From positions 31,378 to 95,377 of the forward strand of contig JAJUHA010000007.1 of assembly GCA_029268145.1 (NCBI GenBank): a stretch of 64,000 nt of DNA, in the 5' to 3' direction. The stretch comes from Sphingomonadaceae bacterium. Its GTDB lineage: Bacteria; Pseudomonadota; Alphaproteobacteria; Sphingomonadales; Sphingomonadaceae. Below, piece after piece: positions 49,520-59,646 of this stretch. The translations under genes and the position numbers were made by a program. Below the pieces are notes generated by a model, which was not told the origin of the DNA, made no database searches, and saw only the letters and a list, made by a program, of their open reading frames with translations. Each line of letters starts with the position of its first letter. Positions within the stretch are counted from its first letter, which is position 1.

Positions 49520-49948
49520 GTGAAGCGGCTGATCCTTGAGGACTTCCTGCCGTACCGGCTGTCGGTCGCGGCAAATGCCGTCTCCGACCGGATCGCCGAC
49601 GTCTATCGCGCCCGCTTCGGCCTCAGGATCCCCGAATGGCGGGTGATCGCGGTGGTGGCCGAGGGCGCCGCGACCCAGGCCGAGCTGGTCGAGAAGACCG
49701 CGATGGACAAGATGACCGTGTCGCGCGCGGCGAAGGCGCTGGTCGCGCGCGGCCTCCTCGAGCGGGCGCGGGCGCGCGACCGGCGCACGCTGGCGCTGGC
49801 GCTCACGCCGGAGGGCGAGCGACTCCACGCCGAAGTCTCCCCGGAAGCGCTTGCCATCGAGGCCGCGATCCTGCGCGACTTCACCGCGGCCGAGCAGGCC
49901 CAGCTGATGGCGCTTCTCGACCGCCTTGTCGCTTGCGCCAGAACGTAA
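49520..49948 (+). CDS. MarR family regulator of the homogentisate operon
   Basis: A 142-residue winged-helix MarR protein. The HTH is IPEWRVIAVVAEGAATQAELVEKTAMDKMTVSRAAKAL and the wing GLLERARARDRRTLALALTPEG. Only GTG or TTG starts are available; GTG 49520 is given (KRLILEDFLPYRLSV), with GTG 49514 as an alternative. It precedes hppD on the same strand by 41 bp, and a perfect dyad overlaps its stop codon. The homology and context suggest it controls hppD-hmgA-fahA, probably with a tyrosine catabolite as ligand. Confidence 0.87.
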   Translation: MKRLILEDFLPYRLSVAANAVSDRIADVYRARFGLRIPEWRVIAVVAEGAATQAELVEKTAMDKMTVSRAAKALVARGLLERARARDRRTLALALTPEGERLHAEVSPEALAIEAAILRDFTAAEQAQLMALLDRLVACART

Positions 49949-49959
49949 CTTGTGTTACG
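49944..49959. promoter_or_regulatory. Operator-like dyad CGTAAC-TTGT-GTTACG before hppD
   Basis: A perfect 6-bp inverted repeat with a 4-nt spacer, AT-richer than its surroundings. It overlaps the marR stop codon and ends 30 bp before the hppD ATG. Size and symmetry suit a MarR dimer, which would control hppD and the genes behind it independently of marR transcription. Confidence 0.6.
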
Positions 49960-49989
49960 AGGAGGGTGTCCGGGGAAGGAGAGGAGACC

Positions 49990-51093
49990 ATGGCGACGGC
50001 AGCGCGGGATGCGGGCGCCCAGGGCGGCAGCGCGGACAATCCGCTCGGGCTCGATGGCTTCGAGTTCGTCGAGTTCACCGGGCCCGACCCGGATGCGCTT
50101 GGCCGGCTGTTCGAGGCGCTGGGCTTCACCCATGTGGCCACCCACCGCTCCAAGGACGTGCGCCGCTACGCGCAAGGGGACATCAACTTCCTGCTGAACG
50201 CCGAGCCCGAGGGCCAGGTCGCGGAGTTTCGCGCCAGGCGCGGCCCTTCGGCCAATGCCATGGCCTTCCGCGTCCAAGATGCGCGCCACGCCTTCGAAGA
50301 GGCGGTCCGCCGTGGTGCCGAGCCCGTCGAGGGCAAGATCGGCCCCATGGAGCTCAACATTCCCGCCATCCGCGGGATCGGCGGCGCGAACCTCTATCTC
50401 GTCGACCGCTATGGCGCCCAGGAGATCTATGACGTCGACTTCCGGCCGGTGCCGGGCGCGTCGCGCGACGACCGTTCGGTGGGCCTCCACACGCTCGACC
50501 ACCTCACCCACAATGTCGCCAAGGGCGACATGGCGAAGTGGGCCGACTTTTACGAGCGCATCTTCAACTTCCGCGAGATCCGCTTCTTCGACATCCGGGG
50601 GCGGGCGACCGGCCTCTTCTCCAAGGCGATGACCGCGCCCGACAACCGGATCCGCATTCCGCTCAACGAGAGCCAGGACGAGCATTCGCAGATCGCCGAG
50701 TTCCTGCGCGCCTACAATGGCGAGGGCATCCAGCACATCGCGCTGGCCACCGACGACATCTTCGCAAGCGTCGATGCGCTGCGCGCCAACGGCGTCGCCT
50801 TCCAGGACACGCCCGACACCTACTACGAGCTGCTCGACCAGCGCCTGCCCGGCCACGGGCAGGACGTCGAGGCGCTCCGCGCACGGCGCATCTTGGTCGA
50901 TGGCGCGCCCGAGACCGGCGGCGGCCTGCTCTTGCAGATCTTCACCGCCAACATGGTGGGGCCGATCTTCTTCGAGATCATCCAGCGCAAGGGGAACGAC
51001 GGGTTCGGCGAGGGCAATTTCCAGGCCCTGTTCGAGAGCCTCGAGCTCGACCAGATCCGGCGCGGCGTGGTGCCCGAGGGGATGCGGGCGTGA
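49990..51093 (+). CDS. hppD: 4-hydroxyphenylpyruvate dioxygenase
   Basis: A 367-residue HPPD that turns 4-hydroxyphenylpyruvate into homogentisate. The iron ligands are His171 in LDHLTHNV, the His of [12 protein letters not shown] and the Glu of [12 protein letters not shown]. The two VOC halves are complete, with the C-terminal helix motif [17 protein letters not shown] gating the site. ATG 49990 is preceded by GGAGAGGAGACC. It is the first gene of a GTGA-coupled trio. Confidence 0.97.
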   Translation: MATAARDAGAQGGSADNPLGLDGFEFVEFTGPDPDALGRLFEALGFTHVATHRSKDVRRYAQGDINFLLNAEPEGQVAEFRARRGPSANAMAFRVQDARHAFEEAVRRGAEPVEGKIGPMELNIPAIRGIGGANLYLVDRYGAQEIYDVDFRPVPGASRDDRSVGLHTLDHLTHNVAKGDMAKWADFYERIFNFREIRFFDIRGRATGLFSKAMTAPDNRIRIPLNESQDEHSQIAEFLRAYNGEGIQHIALATDDIFASVDALRANGVAFQDTPDTYYELLDQRLPGHGQDVEALRARRILVDGAPETGGGLLLQIFTANMVGPIFFEIIQRKGNDGFGEGNFQALFESLELDQIRRGVVPEGMRA

Positions 51094-52379
51094 ACCGGCC
51101 GTTCACGGTGCGGGCCGAGCCGCTGGCCGGCTTCGGCAACCACCTCCAGAGCGAGGCGGTGCCGGGCGCCCTTCCGGTCGGGCGCAACTCGCCCCAGCGG
51201 CCGGCCTTCGGCCTCTATGCCGAGCAGCTCTCGGGCACCGCCTTCACCGCGCCCCGCCACGAGAACCGCCGGAGCTGGCTCTACCGGCGCCGGCCGTCGG
51301 CCATGCACGGGGCGTTCGCCCAGGTGTCCCACCCCGGCTTCGCGCCGGCCCTGCACCTCTCGCCGAACCGCGAGCGCTGGAGCCCCTTGCCCCTCCCCGA
51401 CGCGCCCACCGACTGGCTCGACGGGCTGATGCTCTGGGCCGCCACCGGCGTGGCCGCCGAGGGCAGTGGCGTCACCATCTTCCTCTACGCCTGCAGCGCG
51501 CCCATGGAGGGCCGCGCCTTCGCCTCGGCCGATGGCGAATGGCTGCTCGTGCCGCAGGCGGGCACGCTCCGCCTGATGACCGAATTCGGCCCGCTTGCCG
51601 TGCCGCCCGGCCACGTCGCGCTCCTGCCCCGCGGGGTGCGCTTCCGGGTCGACGTGGAGGGGCCGGCGCGGGGCTGGGCGCTCGAGAACCACGGGAGCCC
51701 GTTCCGCCTGCCCGAGCTGGGGCCGCTGGGGGCCAATGCGCTGGCGAGCCCGCGCGACTTCGAGGCGCCGCACGCTGCGCTCGAGCCCGACGCGCCGACC
51801 CGGCTCTTCCTCAAGCTCGGCGGCCGGCTGTTCGCGACCGACCTTCCCCACTCGCCGTTCGATGTCGCCGCCTGGCACGGCAACCTGGTGCCGTTCCGCT
51901 ACGACCTCGCCCGCTTCAACGTGATGGGAACCGTCAGCTTCGACCACCCCGACCCGTCGATCTTCACCGTGCTCACCTCGCCCTCGGACACGCCCGGCAC
52001 GGCGAACTGCGACTTCGTGATCTTCCCGCCGCGCTGGATGGTGGCGGAAGACACGTTCCGCCCGCCCTGGTTCCACCGCAACGTGATGAGCGAGTTCATG
52101 GGGCTCGTCTCCGGCATCTACGACGCCAAGGAGGGCGGCGGCTTCGCGCCCGGCGGCAGCTCGCTCCACAACCGCATGGCAGCGCACGGGCCCGACGCCG
52201 AGAGCTGGCGCCGGGCGACCGAGGCGGAGCTTGCCCCGGTCAAGCTCGACCAGGGGCTCGCCTTCATGTTCGAGACGCGGGGGCCGCTTGCACTGTCGGA
52301 CGCGGCGCTCGGCCATCCTTCCCGCCAGCGCGACTATGACGCGGCGTGGGCGGGCTTTCCGCCGGCGCGGCTTCCGTGA
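51090..52379 (+). CDS. hmgA: Homogentisate 1,2-dioxygenase
   Basis: A 429-residue homogentisate dioxygenase that opens the ring to maleylacetoacetate. The iron site is visible in [15 protein letters not shown] (His-x5-Glu) and the following [13 protein letters not shown]. The N-terminal cupin blocks include [20 protein letters not shown] and [26 protein letters not shown]. The GTG start overlaps the hppD stop (GTGA) and the stop overlaps fahA in the same way. Confidence 0.96.
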   Translation: MNRPFTVRAEPLAGFGNHLQSEAVPGALPVGRNSPQRPAFGLYAEQLSGTAFTAPRHENRRSWLYRRRPSAMHGAFAQVSHPGFAPALHLSPNRERWSPLPLPDAPTDWLDGLMLWAATGVAAEGSGVTIFLYACSAPMEGRAFASADGEWLLVPQAGTLRLMTEFGPLAVPPGHVALLPRGVRFRVDVEGPARGWALENHGSPFRLPELGPLGANALASPRDFEAPHAALEPDAPTRLFLKLGGRLFATDLPHSPFDVAAWHGNLVPFRYDLARFNVMGTVSFDHPDPSIFTVLTSPSDTPGTANCDFVIFPPRWMVAEDTFRPPWFHRNVMSEFMGLVSGIYDAKEGGGFAPGGSSLHNRMAAHGPDAESWRRATEAELAPVKLDQGLAFMFETRGPLALSDAALGHPSRQRDYDAAWAGFPPARLP

Positions 52380-53659
52380 GCCTCGACGCCACGCACGACC
52401 CTTCGGCGCGCTCCTGGGTGCCGGGCGCAGACGGCCACCCGGACTTCCCGGTCACCAACCTGCCGCTCTGCCTCTTCTCGGTCGACGGGTGCATCCCGCG
52501 CGCTGGTGTCGCCATCGGCGATCAGGTGGCGGACCTGCCCGCGCTGCTCGCCGCCGGCCTCCTGGCATCGCTCGACGAGGCGGTCGGCGAGCTCCTGCAG
52601 GAGCGGCTGAACGAGTTCCTCGCGCTGGGGCGCGACGCGCGGGTTGCGCTTCGCCACGCCCTGTTCGCCCTGCTGACCGACCCGGCCGCCCGGCCGCATG
52701 TGGCGCCCCACCTGCGGCCGATGGCGGATGTCAGCTTCCATGTCCCGTGCGAGATCGGCGACTACACCGACTTCTACGCCGGCATTCACCATGCCCGGCG
52801 CGTCGGTGCGCTGTTCCGGCCCGACACGCCGCTTCTGCCCAACTATCGCCATGTCCCGATCGGCTACCATGGCCGCGCCTCTTCGGTCGTCATCTCCGGC
52901 ACGCCCGTCCGGCGCCCCATGGGCCAGCTCGCCGGGCCCGACGGCCCCGTCTTCGCGCCGAGCGCCCGGCTCGACCATGAGCTCGAGCTCGGGATCTGGG
53001 TGGGGCCGGGAAATGCGCTCGGCACGCCCGTGCCCGTCGGCGAGGCCGCCGACCACATCGCCGGCTTCTGCCTCCTGAACGACTGGTCGGCGCGCGACAT
53101 CCAGGCCTGGGAGTATCAGCCGCTGGGGCCCTTCCTCGCCAAGAATTTCGCGACCACCGTCTCGCCCTTCCTCGTGACCCCGGAGGCGCTCGCCCCGTTC
53201 CGCGCGCCCGCGATGGCGCGCGGGGCCGAGGATCCGGCGCCGCTCCCCTATCTCCTCGACCCCGCCGACCAGCGCGAAGGCGGGCTCGATCTGGTGGTCG
53301 AGGCCCATCTGGACACGGCGGCCATGCGCGCCGCCGGCCTGCCGCCGGTCAGGATCAGCCGGGGCACGGCGCGCGACCTCTGGTGGACGCCTGCGCAGAT
53401 GCTGGCCCACCATGCCAGCGGCGGCTGCAACCTTCGGCCCGGCGACCTCCTCGGGTCCGGCACCATCTCGGGCGAGGCGGCGGATTCGGCCGGCTCGCTC
53501 CTCGAGCTGACCGAGGGGGGCAGGCGCCCCCTTTCGCTTCCCGGCGGCGAGACCCGCATCTTCCTGGCGGACGGCGACCGGGTCACGCTCGTCGCCCGCG
53601 CCAAGCGCGACGGGCTTCGCCTCGGCTTCGGCGCCTGCGCGGGCGAGGTGGTCGGCTGA
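52376..53659 (+). CDS. fahA: Fumarylacetoacetase
   Basis: A 427-residue FAH, the last step of tyrosine degradation (fumarylacetoacetate to fumarate and acetoacetate). The calcium and substrate residues lie in [16 protein letters not shown] and in [26 protein letters not shown]; the N-terminal SH3-like domain is present ([11 protein letters not shown]). The GTG start overlaps hmgA (GTGA). A maleylacetoacetate isomerase gene does not follow, so that step must be encoded elsewhere or be glutathione-dependent and non-enzymatic. Confidence 0.96.
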   Translation: MSLDATHDPSARSWVPGADGHPDFPVTNLPLCLFSVDGCIPRAGVAIGDQVADLPALLAAGLLASLDEAVGELLQERLNEFLALGRDARVALRHALFALLTDPAARPHVAPHLRPMADVSFHVPCEIGDYTDFYAGIHHARRVGALFRPDTPLLPNYRHVPIGYHGRASSVVISGTPVRRPMGQLAGPDGPVFAPSARLDHELELGIWVGPGNALGTPVPVGEAADHIAGFCLLNDWSARDIQAWEYQPLGPFLAKNFATTVSPFLVTPEALAPFRAPAMARGAEDPAPLPYLLDPADQREGGLDLVVEAHLDTAAMRAAGLPPVRISRGTARDLWWTPAQMLAHHASGGCNLRPGDLLGSGTISGEAADSAGSLLELTEGGRRPLSLPGGETRIFLADGDRVTLVARAKRDGLRLGFGACAGEVVG

Positions 53660-53678
53660 CCACCCCGCCCGGCGAAGC

Positions 53679-54182
53679 CTATTGCTGGACCGGGGCGGGC
53701 CGGACCGAGGAGTGGAGATGCCGGATCTTCCAGTCCTTGCCGTCCCACCGGTAGACGAAGGTGTAGCGCGCCGGCACATCGACCCGCTCGCCCACCGCGT
53801 TGCGCGTGACCACGGTCCAGTTGCCCGTGCGCATCGCCGTGTTGCAGTCGATGATGATGGTGGAGGAATCGATCCGCGCCACCGGCTCGCCCTTGAGGAA
53901 CTGGACGAAATATTCGCGGATCTTCTCGGGCGTCCTGCGCTCGGCATTGGAGACGGTGGCAAGCAGCGTCGCATCGGGCGCGAACAGCGCCGTGACGGCG
54001 TCGGGGTCGAGCGACGCCCAGGCCTGGTTGAAGCGGTCGAACTGGCGCTTGACGTCGGCCTCGGTAACGGCGGGGCAGGCGGGCGCGGCAGCCGGGCCGG
54101 GCTGGGCGTCGGCGGGTGCCGCGGTCGCGGCAAGGGCGCCCGCCGCGGCGAGGGCGAGGGCGAGGGCGAGAGACTGGCGCAT
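53679..54182 (-). CDS. Exported SnoaL-like (DUF4440/SgcJ) protein
   Basis: A 167-residue protein with a Sec signal peptide (MRQSLALALALAAAGALAATAAPADA) followed by an NTF2-like domain: VKRQFDRFNQAWASLDPDAVTALFAPDATLLATVSN, then PEKIREYFVQFLKGEP and YTFVYRWDGKDWKIRHLHSS. This is the SgcJ/EcaC/DUF4440 group, whose members bind small ligands or act as isomerases; the role here is unknown. ATG 54182. It stands alone between fahA (convergent, 19 bp) and the universal stress protein (divergent). Confidence 0.87.
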   Translation of the reverse strand: MRQSLALALALAAAGALAATAAPADAQPGPAAAPACPAVTEADVKRQFDRFNQAWASLDPDAVTALFAPDATLLATVSNAERRTPEKIREYFVQFLKGEPVARIDSSTIIIDCNTAMRTGNWTVVTRNAVGERVDVPARYTFVYRWDGKDWKIRHLHSSVRPAPVQQ

Positions 54183-54366
54183 GGAGACCCTTCTTTCCTG
54201 AGATTGCCTCGCACCTGCGGGGCGGCGCGGCGCTAGGGGCCGAAATCCGAACGCCAGATGAACAGAGGCGGGGCCTGTGCCCGATCAAGGTCGGCAGGCG
54301 CCCGTGATGGCTGGACAGCGACGATGGGTCGCGGCACGGTCGCCGCCAGACCCGGAGGAGACCGCC

Positions 54367-55179
54367 ATGAAATCGATCCTGCTCCATGTCGCACCCGACG
54401 AGGGCTTCCAAGGGCGCAAGCAGGCCGCGCTCGATGTCGCGCGCGCCTTCGGTGGCCATGTCCGCTGTCTCCAGCCGCGTCGCATCCCCGCCTATTTCGG
54501 AGCCGATGCCGCGGGCTTTGGCGCGGGCGCCGCGCTGGTGGCCGAGCTCATCGAGCAGGAGACCGCGGCAGCAAGGGAGATCCGCGCCCGGATCGAGGCC
54601 GACCTCGCCAACGAGGATGTGCCCTTCTCCTGGGAGGATGCGGTGGGCGAGCCGGCCGACCTGCTCATCGAGGGGTCGATCCTGATGGACCTCATCGTCA
54701 TGAGCCTGTCGCCGCCGGGTGCGACGCCGCAGGCCTCGGTTGCCGAGGTCCTGGTGCGCGCCGAGACGCCCGTTCTGGCGATTCCGCCAGGACAGGTCGG
54801 CTTCGACTGCACGGGGCCGGCGGTGGTGGCCTGGAAGCAGAGCATGGAGAGCGCCAAGGCGCTGCGCGCTGCCGTGCCGCTTCTCGCCCGCGCGTCGGCC
54901 GTGACGGTCGTCGTGGTCGACCCGCCCGAGGGCGGGGATCTGCCGCCCACCGAGGCGGCCCAGTATCTCGCCCGCCACGGCATTTCCGCCGACCTGCAGG
55001 ACCGGCGCACCGGCGGGCAGGGCGTGGCGGCAACGCTGGCGCAGGCCGTGCGCGATCTCGACGCAGGGTGGATGGTGATGGGCGCCTACAGCCGCTCGCG
55101 CACCATCGAGTTCCTGCTGGGCGGGGTCACTCGCGACTTCCTCGATTCGAGTCCGGTGCCGCTGGTGATGGCCCACTAG
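54367..55179 (+). CDS. Universal stress protein, tandem-domain type
   Basis: A 270-residue UspA-family protein. The first half (SILLHVAPDEGF, about residues 1-140) is less canonical. The second half (AVVAWKQSMESAKALRAAVPLL, WMVMGAYSRSRTIEFLLGGVTRDFLDSSPVPLVMAH) has the G-x2-G-x9-G-like ATP-loop remnant (MGAYSRSRTIEFLLGGVTRDFL). ATG 54367 follows GGAGGAGACCGCC. Its role is general stress; no partner is adjacent. The 184-bp region before it holds the promoter area and nothing else visible. Confidence 0.88.
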   Translation: MKSILLHVAPDEGFQGRKQAALDVARAFGGHVRCLQPRRIPAYFGADAAGFGAGAALVAELIEQETAAAREIRARIEADLANEDVPFSWEDAVGEPADLLIEGSILMDLIVMSLSPPGATPQASVAEVLVRAETPVLAIPPGQVGFDCTGPAVVAWKQSMESAKALRAAVPLLARASAVTVVVVDPPEGGDLPPTEAAQYLARHGISADLQDRRTGGQGVAATLAQAVRDLDAGWMVMGAYSRSRTIEFLLGGVTRDFLDSSPVPLVMAH

Positions 55180-55286
55180 GCGGGCGCGGGCCGGCCTTCG
55201 CTCCCGGCGGCGCCCGGGCGGTTCATCCGCCCGGCGGGCCCCGCCGTGCGATTTCCACGCGGGCCGAAACCCTCTAGGACCGGGGC

Positions 55287-55673
55287 ATGACCCGGCTTCG
55301 ACACGCCTCCGGCTCGCCGTTCGAGGCAAGCATCGGCTTCTGCCGCGCCATCCGCGTCGGCAACCGCATCCTTGTGGCGGGCACCGCGCCGGTCGAGCCC
55401 GACGGCTCGAGCACGCCGGGAGACGCAGGCGCGCAGGCAGAGCGCTGCCTTGCCATCATCGCCGAGGCGATTGCGGCGCTGGGCGGCCGGCTCGAGGACG
55501 TGGTGCGGACGCGCATGTTCCTCGTCGACCCGGCCGATGCGGCGGCGGTGGGTGCCGCGCACGGGGCGGTGTTCGGCGCGATCCGGCCGGCTGCGACCAT
55601 GGTTGCCGGTGCCGTGCTGCTGCGGCCGGAGTGGCGGGTCGAGATCGAGGCGGAAGCCGAAGTCGATGGCTGA
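55287..55673 (+). CDS. RidA family protein
   Basis: A 128-residue Rid-superfamily protein. The conserved Arg that deaminates reactive enamines/imines is in LEDVVRTRMFLVDPAD; GFCRAIRVGNRILVAGTAP and RPAATMVAGAVLLRPEWRVEIEAEA complete the pattern. The 3' end overlaps the aminotransferase gene by 8 nt, so the two are co-translated. RidA proteins clear the unstable 2-aminoacrylate-type intermediates that PLP enzymes release, which fits this pairing. Confidence 0.9.
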   Translation: MTRLRHASGSPFEASIGFCRAIRVGNRILVAGTAPVEPDGSSTPGDAGAQAERCLAIIAEAIAALGGRLEDVVRTRMFLVDPADAAAVGAAHGAVFGAIRPAATMVAGAVLLRPEWRVEIEAEAEVDG

Positions 55674-56847
55674 CACCGACGGACCCGTGCGCGCACCCCT
55701 TGCGCCGCGCGTTGCGCCCATGCTGGCCGCCGGCGCGGCCGAGGCCTTCGCCATCCTCGATCGGGCGCGCGAGCTGCGCGCCCTCGGGCGTGATGTCATC
55801 GCGCTGTCGATCGGCCAGCCCGAAAGCCCGCCACCCGCAGCTGCGATCGCGGCCGCGCAGGCCGCCCTTGCGGCCGGGCGCACCGGCTATGCGGCGCTGC
55901 TCGGCGAGCCGGCGCTGCGCCAGGCGATCGCGGCGGCGCGGGGCGTGGCCGCGGAGGAGGTGGCGGTGATGCCCGGCGCGCAGGCGGCGCTGGCGGGCGT
56001 GCTCCACCTCGTCTGCGGCGAGGGCGACGAGGTGCTCGCGCCCGATCCGCACTATGCGACCTATGCCGGAACCGCAGCAGCGGCCGGCGCGCGGCTGGTG
56101 GGCGTGCCGATGGCGCCGCCCGGCTTCGCGCTCGATGTGGAGCGGCTGGCGGCCGCGGTCACGCCGAGGACGCGCGCGGTGCTGGTGAACACGCCCGCCA
56201 ACCCCACCGGCCGCGCGATCGATGCCGCCGGCTTTGCGGCGCTTTCGGCGCTGTGCGCCGCGCACGATCTCTGGCTCGTCTCCGACGAGGTCTATGGCAC
56301 GCTCGCCTATTCGCGTGCGCATGTCTCGGCACTCGAACACGGCCCGGCGGGTCGCACCATCGTGCTCGACAGCCTCTCGAAGAGCCACGCCATGACGGGC
56401 TTCCGGATCGGCTGGGCGATCGCGCCGGCCTGGACCATGCCGGCGTTCGAGGAATGGTCGGCTGCGGCGATCTTCGGCGTGGCGCCCTTCGTGCAGGATG
56501 CCGCGCTTGCCGCCCTTGCCGTGCCGGATGCGGAGCTTCTGCCCTATCGCGCCGGGTTCGCCCGGCGGGCGCGGCTGGCAGCGGAGCTGCTCGAGGGCCT
56601 TCCCGGCTGCACGCTGGCTGCGCCCGACGGCGGCATGTTCGCCTTCCTCAACGTGGGCGGCGACGATCTCGCCTTCGCCCGCGACCTTCTCGAGGCAACC
56701 GGGGTGTGCGTGCTTCCGGGCTCGGCCTTCGGCGCGGCGGGCCGCGGCCATGTGCGGCTGAGCCTCACGCCCGAGGATGCACGGCTGGCCGAGGGGCTGG
56801 CGCGGCTTGCCGATTTCGTCGCCGGGCGGGCGGCAGGCGCAGGCTAG
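55666..56847 (+). CDS. Class I/II PLP-dependent aminotransferase
   Basis: A 393-residue fold-type I aminotransferase. The PLP Lys is in DSLSKSHAMTGFRIGW; NTPANPTGRAID, VSDEVYGTLAYS and the C-terminal Arg in GRGHVRLSLTPED are present. The arrangement is like aspartate/aromatic aminotransferases of the AspC/Ib group; the amino donor is unknown. ATG 55666 lies 8 nt inside the RidA gene. The tyrosine operon just upstream lacks its own aminotransferase, so this enzyme may supply 4-hydroxyphenylpyruvate; that is inference. Confidence 0.9.
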   Translation: MADTDGPVRAPLAPRVAPMLAAGAAEAFAILDRARELRALGRDVIALSIGQPESPPPAAAIAAAQAALAAGRTGYAALLGEPALRQAIAAARGVAAEEVAVMPGAQAALAGVLHLVCGEGDEVLAPDPHYATYAGTAAAAGARLVGVPMAPPGFALDVERLAAAVTPRTRAVLVNTPANPTGRAIDAAGFAALSALCAAHDLWLVSDEVYGTLAYSRAHVSALEHGPAGRTIVLDSLSKSHAMTGFRIGWAIAPAWTMPAFEEWSAAAIFGVAPFVQDAALAALAVPDAELLPYRAGFARRARLAAELLEGLPGCTLAAPDGGMFAFLNVGGDDLAFARDLLEATGVCVLPGSAFGAAGRGHVRLSLTPEDARLAEGLARLADFVAGRAAGAG

Positions 56848-56939
56848 GCCCGGGGCGCCGCGGTGCGCCCCTCCTGGTGCCGGCCGCAGTCCGCCACGCC
56901 CCGCGCCGATGCGGCGCCTTCTCGCTCGGCTGGCCCCTC

Positions 56940-59114
56940 TCAGCGCGCCGGTGAGCGGCCGGCCGCAGGCGCCGGGGTTGCGGGCGCGAGGCCGCGGTTC
57001 CTGAGGAGCGCGTCGGCGGTCGGCATCCGGCCGCGGAAGGCCCTGTAGCTTTCGGCCGGGTCGCGGCTGTTGCCCACGCTCAGGATCTCGCGCCGGTAGC
57101 GGTCGGCGACCGTCCTGTCCCATGGGCCGCCGGCTTCCTTCCAGGCATCAAAGGCGTCGGCCTCGAGCACCTCGGCCCAGGTGTAGGCATAGTAGCCGGC
57201 GGCATAGCCGCCGCCCTGGAACAGGTGGGTGAAGTGGGCGAGGCGGTGGCGCATGCCGATCGACTCCGGAACCCCGAGCCGGGCGAGCGCCGCGGCCTCG
57301 AAGGCGCGGGGGTCGAAGTCGGCGGGGATGTCGGCGAGCTGGTGGATCTCCATGTCGACCATCGCCGAGGCGAGCTGCTGGACGGTCAAGTAGCCCTGGT
57401 TGAAGGTGCGGGCGGCGAGCACCTTGTCGAGCAGGTCCTTCGGCATCGGCTCGCCGCGGGCGTTGCGCGCGAAGCGCGCGAGGATTTCCGGCTCGGCCAC
57501 CCAATGCTCATAGACCTGGCTCGGGAACTCGACGAAGTCGCGGTAGACGGACGTGCCGGCGAGCGAGGGGTAGCGGGTGTTCGACAGGAGGCCGTGGAGC
57601 GCGTGGCCGAACTCGTGGAACAGCGTGTCGGCATCGTCGAGCGAGAGGAGCGCCGGCTGGCCGGCGGCGGGGACCACATAGTTGCAGTTGTTGACGACGA
57701 TGGGGGTCGCGCCGGTCTGGCCATCCTGGGTGCGGATCTCGTTCATCCAGGCGCCCGGGCGCTTGGTGGGCCTCGTGAACCAGTCGGCGTAGAAGAGGCC
57801 GAGGTGGCGGCCATCGGCCTCCTGCACCTCGAAGACGCGCACGCCTTCGGCATAGCCCGGGATGTCGGGCCGTTCGGTGACCCTGAGGCCGAACAGCCGG
57901 CCGGTGGTTTCCCAAAGCGCGCTCACCATCCCCTCGAGCGGGAGATACTGCTTCAGCTGGCCCTCGTCGAAGGCGAAGCGCTGCTGGCGGACCTTCTCGG
58001 CGTAGAAGCGCCAGTCCCAGGGGGCGATGCGGTCGAGGCCGTCGGCAGCGGCCAGCTTCAGGAGATCGGCCTCCTCGGCGCGGGCGCGGGCGAGGCCGGC
58101 GTCGAGCACGGTGCGCAGGAGCTGGAGCGCTGCCGCCGGCGTCGTCGCCATGCTGGTCTCGAGCGCATAGTCGGCATGGGTCGCGTAGCCGAGCAGCCGG
58201 GCGCGCTCGAGACGCAGCTGGAGCGTCTCGCGGATGAGGGCGTTGGTGTCATTGGCATTGCCATAGTCGCCGCGCATCACGAAGGCGCGCCAGACCTTCT
58301 CGCGTGCCGACCGGTTGGTGGCAAGCGTCAGGAAGGGCTCGACGTCGGACCGGGTGGAGGCGACGAGAAAGCCGCTCTGCCCGCGCGCCTTGGCTGCCGC
58401 TGCGGCGGCGGCCTTCGCCTCCTCGGACAGGCCGGCCATCTCGGCTTCGGTGAGCAGCAGGTCGGACGCCTTCTGGTCGGCGACGAGCTTCTGGGCGAAG
58501 GCGACGCCCAGCGCCGAGAGCCGCTCGTCGATGGCGGCGATGCGCTGGCGCTCGGCCTCTCCCAGCGCCGCCCCGGCGCGGACGAAGTTGCGGTGGGTCA
58601 CCTCGAGGAGGCGCGCCTCCTCGGGCGTCAGCTTCAGCCGGTCCCGCTGGTCGTGGAGCGCCTTCACCCGCTGCCACAGCCGCTGGTCGAGGTAGGTTTC
58701 GGAGCGGAAGCGGGCGAGCATGGGCTGGACCCGCGTCTCGATCGCCTGGATCTCCTGCGTGCCGTCGGCCCCGGTGACGGTGAAGAAGACCGCCGTCACC
58801 CGGGCGAGCGGACGCTGGGCGCGCTCCATCGCCTCGATGGTGTTGGCGAAGCTGGGGCGGGCCCGGCTGGTCGCGATGGCGTCGAGCCCGCGGCGGGTCT
58901 CGGCCATGGCAGCCTCGATCGCCGGGAGATAATGTTCGGGCCGGATCCGGTCATAGGGCGGGGCGCCGTGGGGCAGCGTCCATTCACCGAGCAGCGGGTT
59001 GCCCGCGGGCGCGGGCGCTTCCGCCCTTGCGGCCGGATCGGCCATGGCGGCAGCCGGGTTCAGCACGAGGGCAAGGGCGAGCGCGGGGGCTGCGACGGAT
59101 GCGCGCAGGAACAT
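56940..59114 (-). CDS. Exported M3 family metallopeptidase (Dcp/oligopeptidase A-like)
   Basis: A 724-residue zinc peptidase with a Sec signal peptide (MFLRASVAAPALALALVLNPAAAMA). The active site HEFGHALHG is at about residue 497, and the third ligand Glu lies about 25 residues later in FVEFPSQVYEHW. The N-terminal half NPLLGEWTLPHGAPPYDRIRPEHYLPAIEAAM is that of peptidyl-dipeptidase Dcp or oligopeptidase A. ATG 59114 has AAGGAG upstream. It probably trims peptides in the periplasm. Confidence 0.94.
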   Translation of the reverse strand: MFLRASVAAPALALALVLNPAAAMADPAARAEAPAPAGNPLLGEWTLPHGAPPYDRIRPEHYLPAIEAAMAETRRGLDAIATSRARPSFANTIEAMERAQRPLARVTAVFFTVTGADGTQEIQAIETRVQPMLARFRSETYLDQRLWQRVKALHDQRDRLKLTPEEARLLEVTHRNFVRAGAALGEAERQRIAAIDERLSALGVAFAQKLVADQKASDLLLTEAEMAGLSEEAKAAAAAAAKARGQSGFLVASTRSDVEPFLTLATNRSAREKVWRAFVMRGDYGNANDTNALIRETLQLRLERARLLGYATHADYALETSMATTPAAALQLLRTVLDAGLARARAEEADLLKLAAADGLDRIAPWDWRFYAEKVRQQRFAFDEGQLKQYLPLEGMVSALWETTGRLFGLRVTERPDIPGYAEGVRVFEVQEADGRHLGLFYADWFTRPTKRPGAWMNEIRTQDGQTGATPIVVNNCNYVVPAAGQPALLSLDDADTLFHEFGHALHGLLSNTRYPSLAGTSVYRDFVEFPSQVYEHWVAEPEILARFARNARGEPMPKDLLDKVLAARTFNQGYLTVQQLASAMVDMEIHQLADIPADFDPRAFEAAALARLGVPESIGMRHRLAHFTHLFQGGGYAAGYYAYTWAEVLEADAFDAWKEAGGPWDRTVADRYRREILSVGNSRDPAESYRAFRGRMPTADALLRNRGLAPATPAPAAGRSPAR

Positions 59115-59328
59115 TTCGGGCAGCTCCTTCGTTCGGGGATCATGGATCCGGTTTGCCAAGGCAGGGCAGGCGTGTCGAGCCTCTGGCACTCCGGCTCCCC
59201 GAGTGCTGACAGAAACCGTCAGCGATTCAGGGTCTTGCCACCGCATCCGTTCTTTGGAAGCATGACGCAACCATGACAGGACGACAGGTCCGGCGGAGGT
59301 GAGCACCCCAAGGACGAGGGAGACGGCT

Positions 59329-59634
59329 ATGACGGGTGTTGGAACAGGGTCGGGTGCGGGACGGGCTGCGGATCCGGACTTCGTGCGGCGGTTGCAGGGC
59401 CAGGGCCTGCTGACGGCGGAGATCGCCTACTGGATGCCCGACCACCCCTCGCTCCTGCAGCAGTTCATCTGGCAGACGCTCGACGAAGCGCCGCGCTTTC
59501 CGGCGCTCAGCCGCTTTCTCGACCATTGGCGGCGCGAAGTGGAGGCGACCATCCACGAGATCCGGATTGCCCATGCCGCGCTGCTCAAGCCGGCCGAGGT
59601 GCGGCTGGTGGACGGGATCATCCGCCTGCACTGA
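59329..59634 (+). CDS. Usg family protein
   Basis: A 101-residue protein matching the small alphaproteobacterial Usg family: FVRRLQGQGLLTAEIAYWMPDHPSLLQQFIWQTLDEAPRFPALSRFLDHWRREVEATIHEIRIAH has the conserved DHPxLLQxFxWQ and FPxLxxFLxxW blocks. The function is unknown. ATG 59329 follows AGGACGAGGGAG; a GTG at 59299 is an alternative. The 214-bp gap before it (shared with the M3 peptidase start) holds promoter sequence only. It is convergent with the DUF3299 gene. Confidence 0.85.
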   Translation: MTGVGTGSGAGRAADPDFVRRLQGQGLLTAEIAYWMPDHPSLLQQFIWQTLDEAPRFPALSRFLDHWRREVEATIHEIRIAHAALLKPAEVRLVDGIIRLH

Positions 59635-59646
59635 CGCGCGCGGCGC

